Shown here piece by piece: positions 21,211-30,641 of a DNA stretch of 44,617 nucleotides. How positions within the stretch are numbered: position 1 is the first letter of the stretch; every line of letters starts with the position of its first letter. The stretch comes from Xenorhabdus sp. BG5. GTDB taxonomy: Bacteria; Pseudomonadota; Gammaproteobacteria; Enterobacterales; Enterobacteriaceae. Under the pieces are notes generated by a model, which worked only from the letters and a program-made list of their open reading frames with translations, was not told the DNA's origin and made no database searches. The stretch is taken from NCBI RefSeq assembly GCF_015163665.1, contig NZ_JADEUG010000031.1, forward strand, positions 1-44,617. Reading direction: 5' to 3'. The position numbers and the translations under genes are program-made.

Positions 21211-23079
21211 ATGAAAAGGTTGTTGACGACACTCATTATTTTGTTGGTAGTCATTGTGGCCGGCCTGACGGCATTGGTTATGCTGGTTAATCCAAATGAT
21301 TTTCGTGGCTATATAGTCAAACAAGTACAAAAGAAGAGTGGCTACCAGCTCGTGTTGCGGGATGACTTGCGTTGGCATGTTTGGCCCAAGTTAAGCATTC
21401 TGACCGGTGAGATCTCCCTGACTGCTGAGAATGCCAAGGTGCCGACTATTGTGGCAGAAAATATGCGTCTGGATGTGGAGTTGCTGCCACTGCTGTCTCA
21501 TCAACTCTCAGTCAAAGAGGTAATGTTGAAAGGGGCTGTTTTACGGTTAACTCCGGATAGCCAGCCGAAAAAGCAGCCAGAAGCCCCAATTGCGCCGGAA
21601 AGTGATATTCATTATCCAGTCGTCACAGGAAGCCAAGCTTGGAAACTGGCTATTGCCAGAATCAGATTAGTGGATAGCTTACTGATCTGGCAAACCAACG
21701 AGCATTCCCAATTAAATGTCCGTGATCTCAATTTATTGCTGGAACGAAGTGATCAAGGTCATGTTAACCTTAACCTCCGCAGTAAAATCAATAAAAATCA
21801 GCAAGAGCTGTCATTTGAACTCGATTCGTCGGTAGATATCTCTGATTATCCACAGCAGCTATCGGCCGACATTAATTCCTTTGAATACCAATTACAGGGA
21901 ATTGGGTTACCGTCTGCGGGTATCCAGGGAACGGGCAGTGCCATAGTGAAATATCAGACTGCACCTGAATCAATTGCGTTGCAAAAAATGGCATTGACGA
22001 TGAATGATGGGAATGAACTGAAAGGGAATATTACTGCCGTTTTACAAGATAAGCCGCAATACTCTGTCAACTTGAGTTCGCCAAAATTCAATTTGGATAA
22101 CTTGTTAGGGTGGGATGCCTTACCGAAAAATACGCCGCAGGCAAAACATGATTATCGGGTTGAAAATAATTCTTTAAAACCGGTGATTGCAACCTCAGTT
22201 TCGGCATTGTCTAACTATGACCTTACCTTTTTGCAAGGGTTTGATGCTGATATCTCATTGACAGCAGATAAATTTATTTATCAGGGTATGGATATTGAAC
22301 ATTTTGGCCTGGAAGCTATCAATAACAGAGGCTTGGCGGAAATCACAAAATTAAGTGGCAACGTGTTTGGTGGGCATTTTGCGCTGCCGACATCAATTGA
22401 TGCCACGGTTGTTCCTGCAAAACTGTACACAAAGCCGCTCTTGCAAGGGATTGAGATACAACCTTTGTTAACTGCATTGGCATTGCCATCGATATTCAGT
22501 GGTCAGCTTAATGTTGACGGTGATCTTTTGGGAGAAGGTTACGATGAGTACGCGATTTCTCATTATTGGAAAGGTGATTTGAATATTGATCTAAAAAATG
22601 CGCGTCTGGAAGGATTGAATATTCCTCAACTTATTCAACAATCTTTTGCACGGGCAACAGATCAAGTCAGCCAACCTACAAATACAAATGATTTCACTGA
22701 AGCTAAAAATATGTCAGTGAAAGCCCAATTGGAGCGCGGTGAGGTTAAAATCAGTGAACTTGCGGCAACTTCAGGCATGTTTAATATTAAAGGACAGGGA
22801 AAAGCCAATTTACTGAAACAGAATACTGATGTTTCATTATGGGTGCAATTAACCAATGGATGGGGTAAGCAGAACGAATTGGTACGTCGCCTGGCGCAGT
22901 TAAAAATCCCACTGCGGGTTTATGGTGACTGGAACAACCTGCAATATGCGTTGAATGTAGAACCCATGTTGCGCGATGAATTACAGCAGAAGGCCAAAAA
23001 ATCGATCAAAGATTGGCTTGAAAATAACAGCGACAATGAAAACCTTAAGGCGCTGGAAGATCTGTTGAATAAAAAATAG
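21211..23079 (+). CDS. asmA: AsmA, inner-membrane AsmA-like protein
   Basis: A 622-residue member of the AsmA family (E. coli 617), inner-membrane-anchored with a large periplasmic part. In E. coli, asmA was found as a suppressor of assembly-defective porin mutants and is linked to LPS and outer-membrane homeostasis. An N-terminal membrane helix (LLTTLIILLVVIVAGLTAL) is followed by NPNDFRGYIVKQVQKKSGY. The C-terminal AsmA domain includes LNVDGDLLGEGYDEYAISHYWKG in two pieces around residues 430-450, then MFNIKGQGKANLL. The TAG stop lies inside the palindrome that ends the convergent fibre gene. It is the last gene of the udk-dcd-asmA run. Confidence 0.95.
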   Translation: MKRLLTTLIILLVVIVAGLTALVMLVNPNDFRGYIVKQVQKKSGYQLVLRDDLRWHVWPKLSILTGEISLTAENAKVPTIVAENMRLDVELLPLLSHQLSVKEVMLKGAVLRLTPDSQPKKQPEAPIAPESDIHYPVVTGSQAWKLAIARIRLVDSLLIWQTNEHSQLNVRDLNLLLERSDQGHVNLNLRSKINKNQQELSFELDSSVDISDYPQQLSADINSFEYQLQGIGLPSAGIQGTGSAIVKYQTAPESIALQKMALTMNDGNELKGNITAVLQDKPQYSVNLSSPKFNLDNLLGWDALPKNTPQAKHDYRVENNSLKPVIATSVSALSNYDLTFLQGFDADISLTADKFIYQGMDIEHFGLEAINNRGLAEITKLSGNVFGGHFALPTSIDATVVPAKLYTKPLLQGIEIQPLLTALALPSIFSGQLNVDGDLLGEGYDEYAISHYWKGDLNIDLKNARLEGLNIPQLIQQSFARATDQVSQPTNTNDFTEAKNMSVKAQLERGEVKISELAATSGMFNIKGQGKANLLKQNTDVSLWVQLTNGWGKQNELVRRLAQLKIPLRVYGDWNNLQYALNVEPMLRDELQQKAKKSIKDWLENNSDNENLKALEDLLNKK

Positions 23080-23101
23080 GTGATCGCTTAAGCGATCACC
23101 T
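23078..23101 (-). terminator. Terminator of the fibre gene, overlapping the asmA stop
   Basis: A perfect 24-bp palindrome (AGGTGATCGC-TTAA-GCGATCACCT). On the minus strand it is followed by ATTTTTT, so it is a strong terminator for the fibre gene. Its first two bases on the plus strand belong to the asmA TAG stop codon. On the plus strand it has no T-run. Confidence 0.85.
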
Positions 23102-23125
23102 GATCTACTGAACCTACTATTTCTA

Positions 23126-26100
23126 TTAATACCCTACAACCTGATAATAGAAGTTCGGAACCCAACCTAATTGAGGTGTCGTGACGGATATTGTTAAGGT
23201 ATCCTTCGACAAACCATCCCCGTTTGCATTGCCTCGTTGTGTTTTGACATCAGCCAGGTAAGCGGGGCGTTGATTATCAAAATTATCTCCGACAACACTT
23301 GCTTGGCATGAGATGATGCCATTTGGCAAAGCAGTGGGCAGTTTGATTTTGTAGAAGTGGGTATAGTAAGTCACTCCGCCGATCTCGGCTGCATGAGAAT
23401 CTCCAATGGGTTCACTACCTACCGCAACCCCATTTATCATGAGTATTTCACCCAGCTTGATGATGGTGTGTTCATCCGTGATTCGACGTGACTCAATACC
23501 TAATCCAATCAGATTACCCAAGCCTAAATTTCTTACAAAGGCTTGTTTATCAGGAATATCCGCCCCGTTTTTGCTTTTCGCCAATCGGCTATTAGCATCA
23601 GCTTTGGCTGCCACCGCATTGGTATTGGCATCACTCGCTAATACCTCAACTTTGCTGATGTGAGTATCAACCTCGACTTTGCTATAAGCGCCTACATCAG
23701 AAGCGGTAAGTTTAATATCGGATAATAGGGCCTTACCATTGACGGTGCGTGTAAGTGGCACTCGGCTATCTGCATTGTTATTAGCTTTATTTGCCAGACT
23801 CTTAATATCTTCAAGGCGATTTTCTACCTCTATTTTAGTATAGGCATTCACATCGGAGGCCGTCAGATCAATATCGGATAACAGAGCCTTGCCATTCACC
23901 GTCCGAGTCAATGGGACTTTGTGCTCCGCGGTGTTATAGGCATTATTGGCTGTCTCCTTGACTTCATCGATAAGGATGTTGATCTCCGCCTTGTTATAGG
24001 CATCTACATTGGCTGCGGTGAGTTCAATGTCTGTTGACAGTTCTTTGCCATTGACCTTACGGGTTGATGGCACTTTGCTGTCAGCAAGTTGAACAGCTGA
24101 ATTTGCTGTCTGACTGGCGGCATCAGCCCGTTTTTCAATTTTGCTGATACTCTCATCAAGTTCCGCTTTATTGTAAGTTCCAACGTCAGCGGCATTCAGC
24201 TCAATATCCGTTAACAGCTCTTTGCCGTTGACCTTACGAGTTGATGGCACTTTGCTATTGGCATCTTTACTCGCTGTCTCAGCGTTGTTATAGGCAGATT
24301 CTGCCAGCTTATCGACCTTGCCGACACGATCATCGATTTCTGCTTTGTTATAAGTACCGACATCAGCCGCAGTCAGCTCAATATCCGTTAACAGCTCTTT
24401 GCCATTAACCTTGCGAATGGATGGGACACTGTTAGCAACATCTTTAAGCGCTTCATTTGCGAGCTGATTGGCAGTATCTGCCAGGGCCTTAACATCCTTG
24501 ATCTGGGCGTCAGTTTCGCCTTTGTTATAGGCATCAACATCCGCCGCAATCAGTTGAACATCTGCTGACAGCTCTTTGCCATTGATTTTGCGGGATTGTG
24601 GGACTTTTTGGTTAAGCTCTTGGATGGCTTGATGGGCGTTATCATTGGCAGTATTAGCCAGTTGTTGGACATTATCAACTTGTGTTTTGACACCGCTGAT
24701 AAGGTCATCCGTTTCCTTCTGGTTGTAGGCATGGACATCGGATGCTGTCAATTCAATATCCGTTAACAGCTCTTTGCCATTGACCTTACGGGTTGATGGG
24801 ACTCTATTCTTGACATCTTGAATTGCGGTATTCGCGTTGTTATTAGCAGATTCCGCCAGCTTATCTACCTTACTGACACGGTCATCAATTTCCACTGTAT
24901 TGTAAGTGCCGACATCCGCTGCACTTAGCTCAATGTCAGTGGTCAGCGCTTTGCCATTAACTTTGCGAGTTGATGGGACACTGTTAGCAACCCCATTAAG
25001 GGCGTCACTTGCACGTTGATTGGCCGTTTCTGCCAGTTTGTCAACCTTGCCGATGCGATCATCAATCTCTGCTTTGTTGTAGGTATCAACATCTGCGGCA
25101 GTCAGGTGAATATCTGCTGACAGCTCCTTACCATTAACCTGACGGGTTAACGGGACCTTGCTCTTAGCCTCTTGAGCTGCGGTATTGGCATTATTATTAG
25201 CGTTTTCAGCTAAGTTATTAACATTGTCGATCTGTACTTTGACATCTTTGATGATGGCATCAGTTTCTTCTTTACCATAGGCACCAACATCAACTGCGCG
25301 TAATTCAATATCAGATAATAGCTCTTTGCCATTGATTTTTCGGGATTCCGGGACTTTTTTGCCAAGTTCTTGAATCGCGGTATTGGCGTTGTTATTGGCC
25401 GTTTCCGTTAGCTTCTCAACATGACTAATACGATCATCGATTTCTACTTTATTATAAGTACCGACATCAGCCGCACTTAATTCAATATCTGTTGTTAACG
25501 CTTTACCATTGATCTTGCGGGATTCAGGGACTTTTTTGCCAAGTTCTTGAGTAGCGGTATTGGCGTTGTTATTAGCAGTGTCAGCGAGTTGCTGGACGGT
25601 GTTGATTCGATCATCAATTTCTTTTTTATCGTAAGTGTCAACATCATTTGCTGTTAACTGTATATCTGTTATCAACTCTTTGTTGTTGATCTTGCGATCT
25701 GTTGGGACTTTTTTGTCCAACTGTTTCAGGGCGTCGTTGGCACTCTCATTAGCTGTGTTAGCCGATTTCTCAACGTTTGCGATAAGCCCATTGACTTCCT
25801 GTCTGGTATAGGCATTCACATCATGTGCGGTAATTTCGACATCGGTTAACAATTCTTTTCCGTTTATTTTACGGGATAACGGAACCTTAGTGTTTGCCAG
25901 CTCAAACGCTTTCTTGGCTGATTGCTTGGCTTCATCAACAAGAGTGTCTGTTTGAATTTTGTCATAAGCGCCGATATCTGTTGTTGTCAGCTCAATATCT
26001 TTGGACAGTTCTTTACCGTTAATTTTACGTGTTGATGGTACATATTTATTTGTCGAGAGTACCAAATTAACCGATTCATTGGCTTGATTGGCTAATTCAT

Positions 26101-26683
26101 ATGCTGTTTTTACTGCCTTGGGCGTTGCAGCATGGACTTCGCTGTCACTGCCTACTTCATTACTTAATGCAACAAATCCTTTTTTTCCTAAGGTTGCGCT
26201 TGGGTGATTACGGCTTTCAGCGTGTTCTTTAATTTTTTCTCTCACATAATTACGAGAGGCAAAACCAGAAAGCAGTTCTTTTATCCACCCTGTCAGGCCA
26301 TTGTTGCTAACCGTCAGCGCCATACGGATAGCTTGTTCCTGGGATTCTGGTTTGTAGAGTTCGGCACAATTTCCTACCGCAATTAATGTGCCATCTTTAT
26401 CGAATAGGCCAATTTCACGAACCCACCAATTACCTTCACCTTCAGGAAGTATTTGTTCGGCGATAATTTGGCCGGGTGTCTGGGGATTGACGAGTAAGGC
26501 ATCAAGTTCAGCGCGATGTTTTTCATTAATCAATCCGGATTGGTTGACATTGGGCATGGGTGAACTGCCACCACCATCACCTACAGCCATATGGGTAATT
26601 TCAAGTTTGATGCCTGATGAGGCTGCTTTTTCCAGTTTTTCTGTGCCGGCTTGTGTCAATAATGCAAAATATTTTGTACTCAT
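23126..26683 (-). CDS. Orphan P2 gpH-like phage/tailocin tail fibre with 14 tandem repeats
   Basis: An intact 1185-residue protein. Residues about 1-214 match the tail-collar fibre N-terminus (DUF3751 type) of phage P2 gpH: MSTKYFALLTQAGTEKL, THMAVGDGGG, WWVREIGLFDKDGTLIAVGN, then HPSATLGKKGFVALSNEV and AATPKAVKTAYELAN. Residues about 215-1033 are 14 tandem units of 52-66 residues with the core VPSTRKVNGKELLTDIELTA followed by ADVGTYNKAEIDDR and an Asn/Ala-rich helical stretch. The last about 150 residues form a unique tip ending GWVPNFYYQVVGY. Such fibres attach to a baseplate and bind host surface receptors. The start at 26683 has GAGGG upstream; an in-frame ATG at 26764 adds 27 unlike residues. 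No baseplate gene, chaperone or integrase is nearby, and flanking genes are the E. coli neighbours asmA and yegH. Confidence 0.9.
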   Translation of the reverse strand: MSTKYFALLTQAGTEKLEKAASSGIKLEITHMAVGDGGGSSPMPNVNQSGLINEKHRAELDALLVNPQTPGQIIAEQILPEGEGNWWVREIGLFDKDGTLIAVGNCAELYKPESQEQAIRMALTVSNNGLTGWIKELLSGFASRNYVREKIKEHAESRNHPSATLGKKGFVALSNEVGSDSEVHAATPKAVKTAYELANQANESVNLVLSTNKYVPSTRKINGKELSKDIELTTTDIGAYDKIQTDTLVDEAKQSAKKAFELANTKVPLSRKINGKELLTDVEITAHDVNAYTRQEVNGLIANVEKSANTANESANDALKQLDKKVPTDRKINNKELITDIQLTANDVDTYDKKEIDDRINTVQQLADTANNNANTATQELGKKVPESRKINGKALTTDIELSAADVGTYNKVEIDDRISHVEKLTETANNNANTAIQELGKKVPESRKINGKELLSDIELRAVDVGAYGKEETDAIIKDVKVQIDNVNNLAENANNNANTAAQEAKSKVPLTRQVNGKELSADIHLTAADVDTYNKAEIDDRIGKVDKLAETANQRASDALNGVANSVPSTRKVNGKALTTDIELSAADVGTYNTVEIDDRVSKVDKLAESANNNANTAIQDVKNRVPSTRKVNGKELLTDIELTASDVHAYNQKETDDLISGVKTQVDNVQQLANTANDNAHQAIQELNQKVPQSRKINGKELSADVQLIAADVDAYNKGETDAQIKDVKALADTANQLANEALKDVANSVPSIRKVNGKELLTDIELTAADVGTYNKAEIDDRVGKVDKLAESAYNNAETASKDANSKVPSTRKVNGKELLTDIELNAADVGTYNKAELDESISKIEKRADAASQTANSAVQLADSKVPSTRKVNGKELSTDIELTAANVDAYNKAEINILIDEVKETANNAYNTAEHKVPLTRTVNGKALLSDIDLTASDVNAYTKIEVENRLEDIKSLANKANNNADSRVPLTRTVNGKALLSDIKLTASDVGAYSKVEVDTHISKVEVLASDANTNAVAAKADANSRLAKSKNGADIPDKQAFVRNLGLGNLIGLGIESRRITDEHTIIKLGEILMINGVAVGSEPIGDSHAAEIGGVTYYTHFYKIKLPTALPNGIISCQASVVGDNFDNQRPAYLADVKTQRGNANGDGLSKDTLTISVTTPQLGWVPNFYYQVVGY
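23585..26041 (-). repeat. Tandem repeat tract of the tail-fibre gene (14 units)
   Basis: The 2457-bp tract encodes 14 imperfect units averaging 58.5 codons, each starting VP-x-x-R-x-[IV]-N-[GN]-K-[EA]-L. Most units are near 177 bp. Units 5 and 8 carry an extra seven residues (the QIDNVNN and QVDNVQQ stretches), and units 12 and 13 are shortened to 52. DNA identity between neighbours such as units 10 and 11 is high, so unit number may vary by recombination. Confidence 0.88.
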
Positions 26684-26880
26684 ATAAACCCTCACTTTAT
26701 CAACAATAAATAGGTGTATTGCTAACTCAACCACAAGAGATATTTTGTAGGACTCTTGGGCCATATGAAGGCGGTGTGATATCTCCGCTAACTACCATTG
26801 AACGGGTTTATTGTACTTAGGGTAATCATGAACAAATACTTTAAAAATTAAATGAAACTGATAAAACTTATAGGAATAAA

Positions 26881-26907
26881 AAAAACCGGCTTTATGCCGG
26901 TTTTTTT
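26881..26907. terminator. Bidirectional terminator downstream of yegH
   Basis: AAAAACCGGC (26881-26890) pairs with GCCGGTTTTT (26896-26905) around a 5-base loop. The A-run on one side and T-run on the other make it work in both directions. It ends yegH on the minus strand and separates it from the fibre gene. Confidence 0.9.
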
Positions 26908-26937
26908 CAGTAGGTGATATCGTCTTAAGATCGTGGG

Positions 26938-28518
26938 TTATATTTCTGCCATTTCTTCAACGGATAGTGGGGTAATTTTCACTTTATTGATGCGGTGGCT
27001 GGTGATTTCCAACGCTTCAAACAGATAGTCACTAATCTTCAATTGCTCGCCTTGTTGTGGAATGTGTTGCAGATGTTCCATCAACAAGCCTGCTAGTGTC
27101 TGATATTCCCGTTTTTCATCCAATAGCAGCGGCACATAAAGCACCAAATCTTCCAGTGGCATAAATCCATTGGCGATCCAATATCCTTCTTCCATGACCT
27201 GAATATCATGGCGAGCATCGATCTCTCCGCTACCTACAGGGAGATTACCTGTAATGGTTTCCATCACATCAGTTACTGTAACTACCCCTTCGACAGAACC
27301 GAATTCATCGACGACAAAGGCAAAATGGGTTTGTGCCTTACGGAATTGTTCCAACGCCTGTAGTAAAGAAAGAGATTCCGGGAAAATCAACGGTTGCTGA
27401 ACTAACTTCCTTAAATCGAAAGTATTATGCATCAGTTGTTGATTAAGGATATCAATTACATGTACAACGCCAAGCGGTTCGTCACCACTCTGTTCATCTG
27501 TGACCACAATTCGTGTATGTGGTTTTTGTTTCAATAAGTTAGTCAATTTTTCCGTAGGGGAATGGACATCAAGATAAACCACATCATGGCGTGACGTCAT
27601 GATGCTGCTGACGGTACGTTGTGCCATGCTGAGAACGCGGGCAATCATCTGGCGTTCCTGAGGCTCAAAGATTTCTTTGTTATCTGCATGATCTGCAATC
27701 AGGTCAGAAGTATGGTTATCCAACGCAGCGTTTTCACGTTTGCCATTTAAAATGTGAAGAACAGCTTCTGCGGTTCTTTCGCGCAGAGAGCGGGAAGCGC
27801 TCAAGAATTTGCGGCGATTGAACTGAGCGAACTGGTTTAGTGCTTCAATCATGATGGAGAAACCGATGGCAGCGTAGAGATAGCCTTTCGGAATATGATA
27901 GCCAAAGCCTTCTGCAACCAGGCTAAATCCAATCATTAGCAAGAAACTGAGACACAGGATCACGATTGTGGGATGCACATTGACAAATTTTGTCAGCGGC
28001 TTGCTGGCCCATATCATCAAGATCATGGCAATGGTAACAGCAGCAACCATGATACCAATGTGATTAACCATTCCTACAGCGGTGATAACAGAATCCAGAG
28101 AGAATACCGCATCTAAGACGATAATTTGCACAACAACCGCCCAGAAGCTGGCCCCTTTGCGTTGTTGATTAGTATGTAACGTTTTTCCTTCTAACCGTTC
28201 GTTCAATTCCATTGTCGCTTTGAACAGCAAGAAGATCCCCCCTATCAACATAATTAAATCACGGGCACTGAAACGGTGCTCCCATAAAGTAACCAGTGGA
28301 TTAGTCAGGGAAATGAGCCAGGATAGGCTGAATAGCAGCAATATCCTCATGACAAGGGCGCAGGAAAGCCCTGTCAGGCGAGCTTTATCTCTCTCTTTTT
28401 CAGGTAGTTTATCTGCCAGAATGGCAATGAATATTAAGTTGTCTATTCCGAGAACAATTTCTAAAACGATAAGTGTGGCCAGACCTGCCCATATCGTCGG
28501 ATCAGCGATCCATTCCAT
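26938..28518 (-). CDS. yegH: TerC-family membrane protein with CBS and CorC domains (YegH)
   Basis: A 526-residue protein, like E. coli YegH (527). The N-terminal TerC-type membrane domain (about residues 1-225, seven hydrophobic segments) has the acidic motifs [21 protein letters not shown] and [22 protein letters not shown] pair follows at about 300-425 (including [20 protein letters not shown]). The C-terminal CorC/HlyC transporter-associated domain runs from about 440 ([16 protein letters not shown]). TerC proteins are proposed metal-ion exporters, but the YegH substrate is not known. The position after asmA is the same as in E. coli except for the inserted fibre gene. No manganese riboswitch was recognised upstream. 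Confidence 0.93.
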   Translation of the reverse strand: MEWIADPTIWAGLATLIVLEIVLGIDNLIFIAILADKLPEKERDKARLTGLSCALVMRILLLFSLSWLISLTNPLVTLWEHRFSARDLIMLIGGIFLLFKATMELNERLEGKTLHTNQQRKGASFWAVVVQIIVLDAVFSLDSVITAVGMVNHIGIMVAAVTIAMILMIWASKPLTKFVNVHPTIVILCLSFLLMIGFSLVAEGFGYHIPKGYLYAAIGFSIMIEALNQFAQFNRRKFLSASRSLRERTAEAVLHILNGKRENAALDNHTSDLIADHADNKEIFEPQERQMIARVLSMAQRTVSSIMTSRHDVVYLDVHSPTEKLTNLLKQKPHTRIVVTDEQSGDEPLGVVHVIDILNQQLMHNTFDLRKLVQQPLIFPESLSLLQALEQFRKAQTHFAFVVDEFGSVEGVVTVTDVMETITGNLPVGSGEIDARHDIQVMEEGYWIANGFMPLEDLVLYVPLLLDEKREYQTLAGLLMEHLQHIPQQGEQLKISDYLFEALEITSHRINKVKITPLSVEEMAEI

Positions 28519-28807
28519 ATAATTTGTTTTACCTTTTAGTGGGACGGCATTTGCCGACTATTAAATAATGCGTATTGAAATGCGAAATATCAATAGGTGA
28601 TTTATCTCAGTTGGAAATTTTTTCAGCAAAAAAACATCACGACGATATCGGTTGCATCAATAACTATCACCGATGACCATTCCTGAGTTAACATGTGACT
28701 TCATTAACAAATTGCCCACTCTGTTTTGTTGCATACGGTATGTATACATTTGGTATTACGTATAGCATCTTGGGTGGGCGGCAGTCATTATTAGACGGGA
28801 GTTATTC

Positions 28808-30214
28808 ATGTCCAAACAACAGATCGGTGTTGTCGGTATGGCGGTAATGGGGCGCAACCTGGCGTTGAATATTGAAAGCCGTGGTTACTCTGTATCTATT
28901 TTTAACCGCTCCAGCGATAAAACAAATGAAGTTATTGCTGAAAATCCAGGGAAAAAATTAGTTCCAAATTATTCCATTGAAGAGTTTGTCGATTCGCTGG
29001 AAAAGCCACGTCGTATTCTGTTGATGGTTAAGGCTGGTGAAGCTACGGATAAAACCATTGCATCGCTGATGCCACATTTGGATAAGGGTGACATTCTGAT
29101 CGATGGTGGCAACACCTATTTTCAGGATACTATTCGCCGTAATCGTGAGTTGTCTGCACAGGGCATTAATTTTATCGGTACGGGTGTTTCTGGTGGTGAA
29201 GAAGGTGCATTGAAAGGCCCTTCAATTATGCCGGGTGGTCAGAAAGAAGCTTATGAGTTAGTCGCCCCAATTTTGAAAGAGATCGCAGCTCAGGCTGATG
29301 GTGAGCCTTGTGTGACTTATATCGGGGAAGATGGTGCGGGTCATTATGTGAAGATGGTTCACAATGGCATTGAATATGGTGATATGCAGCTGATTGCAGA
29401 AGCCTATTCTCTGTTGAAAAGCGCATTGAACCTGAGCAATCAGGCGTTGACTGACGTGTTCAGTGACTGGAACCAGGGTGAATTAAGCAGCTATTTGATC
29501 GAAATTACTGCTGATATTTTCCGTAAGCAAGATGAAGATGGAAAATATCTGGTTGACGTGATCCTGGATGAAGCAGCCAACAAAGGCACCGGTAAATGGA
29601 CCAGTCAAAGCTCTCTGGATCTGGGTGTTCCAGTAACACTTATTACGGAATCTGTCTTTGCACGCTATATCTCTTCCCTGAAAGAGCAGCGTGTAGCTGC
29701 ATCTAAAGTTCTGTCAGGCCCGGAAGTTCAGCCATTCAACGGAGACAAGGCTGAATTTATCGAGAAAGTTCGCCGTGCCCTGTATTTGGGTAAGATTGTG
29801 TCTTATGCGCAAGGCTTCCAACAGTTGAAAGCGGCATCAGATGAGTACAACTGGGCTCTGAACTATGGCGAAATCGCCAAGATCTTCCGCGCTGGTTGTA
29901 TTATTCGCGCGCAATTCCTGCAAAAAATCACCGATGCATACAATGAAAACCCAGCTATCGCTAACCTGCTTTTAGCACCTTACTTCAAACAAATCGCAGA
30001 TGAATATCAGCAAGCTCTGCGTGATGTTGTTTCTTACGGTGTGCAGAATGGTATCCCAACACCAACATTCTCTGCTGCAATCTCTTATTACGATAGCTAT
30101 CGTTCTGCTGTATTGCCGGCTAACTTGACTCAGGCACAGCGCGATTACTTTGGTGCACACACTTACAAGCGTACTGATAAAGAAGGTGTTTTCCACACGG
30201 AATGGTTGGACTAA
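28808..30214 (+). CDS. gnd: 6-phosphogluconate dehydrogenase Gnd
   Basis: Gnd oxidatively decarboxylates 6-phosphogluconate to ribulose 5-phosphate with NADP in the pentose phosphate pathway. It has 468 residues as in E. coli. The NADP fold begins [20 protein letters not shown], with NRS after beta 2. Catalytic segments are [20 protein letters not shown] and [18 protein letters not shown] (Lys and Asn-Gly). The C-terminal tail reads [16 protein letters not shown]. The 289-bp upstream region is shared with divergent yegH. In E. coli gnd sits at the edge of the O-antigen cluster, but here it does not. Confidence 0.97.
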   Translation: MSKQQIGVVGMAVMGRNLALNIESRGYSVSIFNRSSDKTNEVIAENPGKKLVPNYSIEEFVDSLEKPRRILLMVKAGEATDKTIASLMPHLDKGDILIDGGNTYFQDTIRRNRELSAQGINFIGTGVSGGEEGALKGPSIMPGGQKEAYELVAPILKEIAAQADGEPCVTYIGEDGAGHYVKMVHNGIEYGDMQLIAEAYSLLKSALNLSNQALTDVFSDWNQGELSSYLIEITADIFRKQDEDGKYLVDVILDEAANKGTGKWTSQSSLDLGVPVTLITESVFARYISSLKEQRVAASKVLSGPEVQPFNGDKAEFIEKVRRALYLGKIVSYAQGFQQLKAASDEYNWALNYGEIAKIFRAGCIIRAQFLQKITDAYNENPAIANLLLAPYFKQIADEYQQALRDVVSYGVQNGIPTPTFSAAISYYDSYRSAVLPANLTQAQRDYFGAHTYKRTDKEGVFHTEWLD

Positions 30215-30228
30215 TCATTAAATATCTT

Positions 30229-30334
30229 TATACCAATCTAACTTCAAGATGCGTGTAATGTCTCCCCGCGGGGCGGGGAGACATTAAGTTTCATATGGTG
30301 TTAAAAATGGCAACTTGAAGTTTAATGCGTATAT
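30229..30334. repeat. MITE-like inverted-repeat element, copy B (long form)
   Basis: A 106-bp element that is the reverse complement of copy A at 6190-6263 over both ends: it starts TATACCAATCTAACTTCAAG and ends CTTGAAGTTTAATGCGTATA. Between the ends it carries a perfect 13-bp GC-rich stem (30257-30269 with 30273-30285, arm AATGTCTCCCCGC) that copy A lacks. It lies just after gnd. Confidence 0.8.
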
Positions 30335-30359
30335 AAGAAATAAAATTTTCCTAAAAAGC

Positions 30360-30387
30360 AAGGTGCTGAGTTTTCAGCACCTTTTTT
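30360..30387 (+). terminator. Rho-independent terminator downstream of gnd
   Basis: AAGGTGCTGA (30360-30369) pairs perfectly with TCAGCACCTT (30374-30383), and the T-run continues for four more bases. It is 145 bp past the gnd stop, with the inverted-repeat element between, so it was probably the gnd terminator before the element inserted. Confidence 0.88.
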
Positions 30388-30416
30388 ATGAAATGACGTG
30401 AAGTAAAATTAAAGTA

Positions 30417-30557
30417 TCAATTTGGAGGTTGCCACTTAAGCAATCGTTGGGCAAATCTCTCCAACCAGTGTGCTATCTCTGCATCGTGGAGATAAAGAAA
30501 GACGGCAAGGCAGAGGATAGTCAGGCTGAGTATTACCAGAACAAAAATATTATTCAT
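30417..30557 (-). CDS. Small single-span membrane protein (46 residues), unrecognised
   Basis: A short frame begins MNNIFVLVILSLTILCLAVF, which is one hydrophobic helix of about 20 residues. It then has YLHDAEIAHWLERFAQRLL and a short basic tail ending KWQPPN. The ATG at 30557 has GGGTGA seven bases upstream; an in-frame ATG 18 bases earlier overlaps that site. The composition (one membrane helix and a cytoplasm- or periplasm-facing amphipathic helix) resembles the small regulatory membrane proteins of enterobacteria. I do not recognise the family. It stands alone on the minus strand between the gnd terminator and the next decayed frame. Confidence 0.5.
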   Translation of the reverse strand: MNNIFVLVILSLTILCLAVFLYLHDAEIAHWLERFAQRLLKWQPPN

Positions 30558-30641
30558 ATAATAATCACCCATTTTATCTGGTTAAATTATAGCAAAATTT
30601 AAGTTGTCTTTAATTTATTGGGCATTTTCTTAAAGCTAGCT

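Noticed and set aside
23585-26041. CRISPR array or satellite DNA
   Set aside because: The repeats are about 177 bp, stay in one reading frame and encode protein repeats; there are no spacers.
28519-28807. Manganese (yybP-ykoY) riboswitch before the TerC-family gene yegH
   Set aside because: The conserved junction sequences of that riboswitch could not be found between yegH and gnd.
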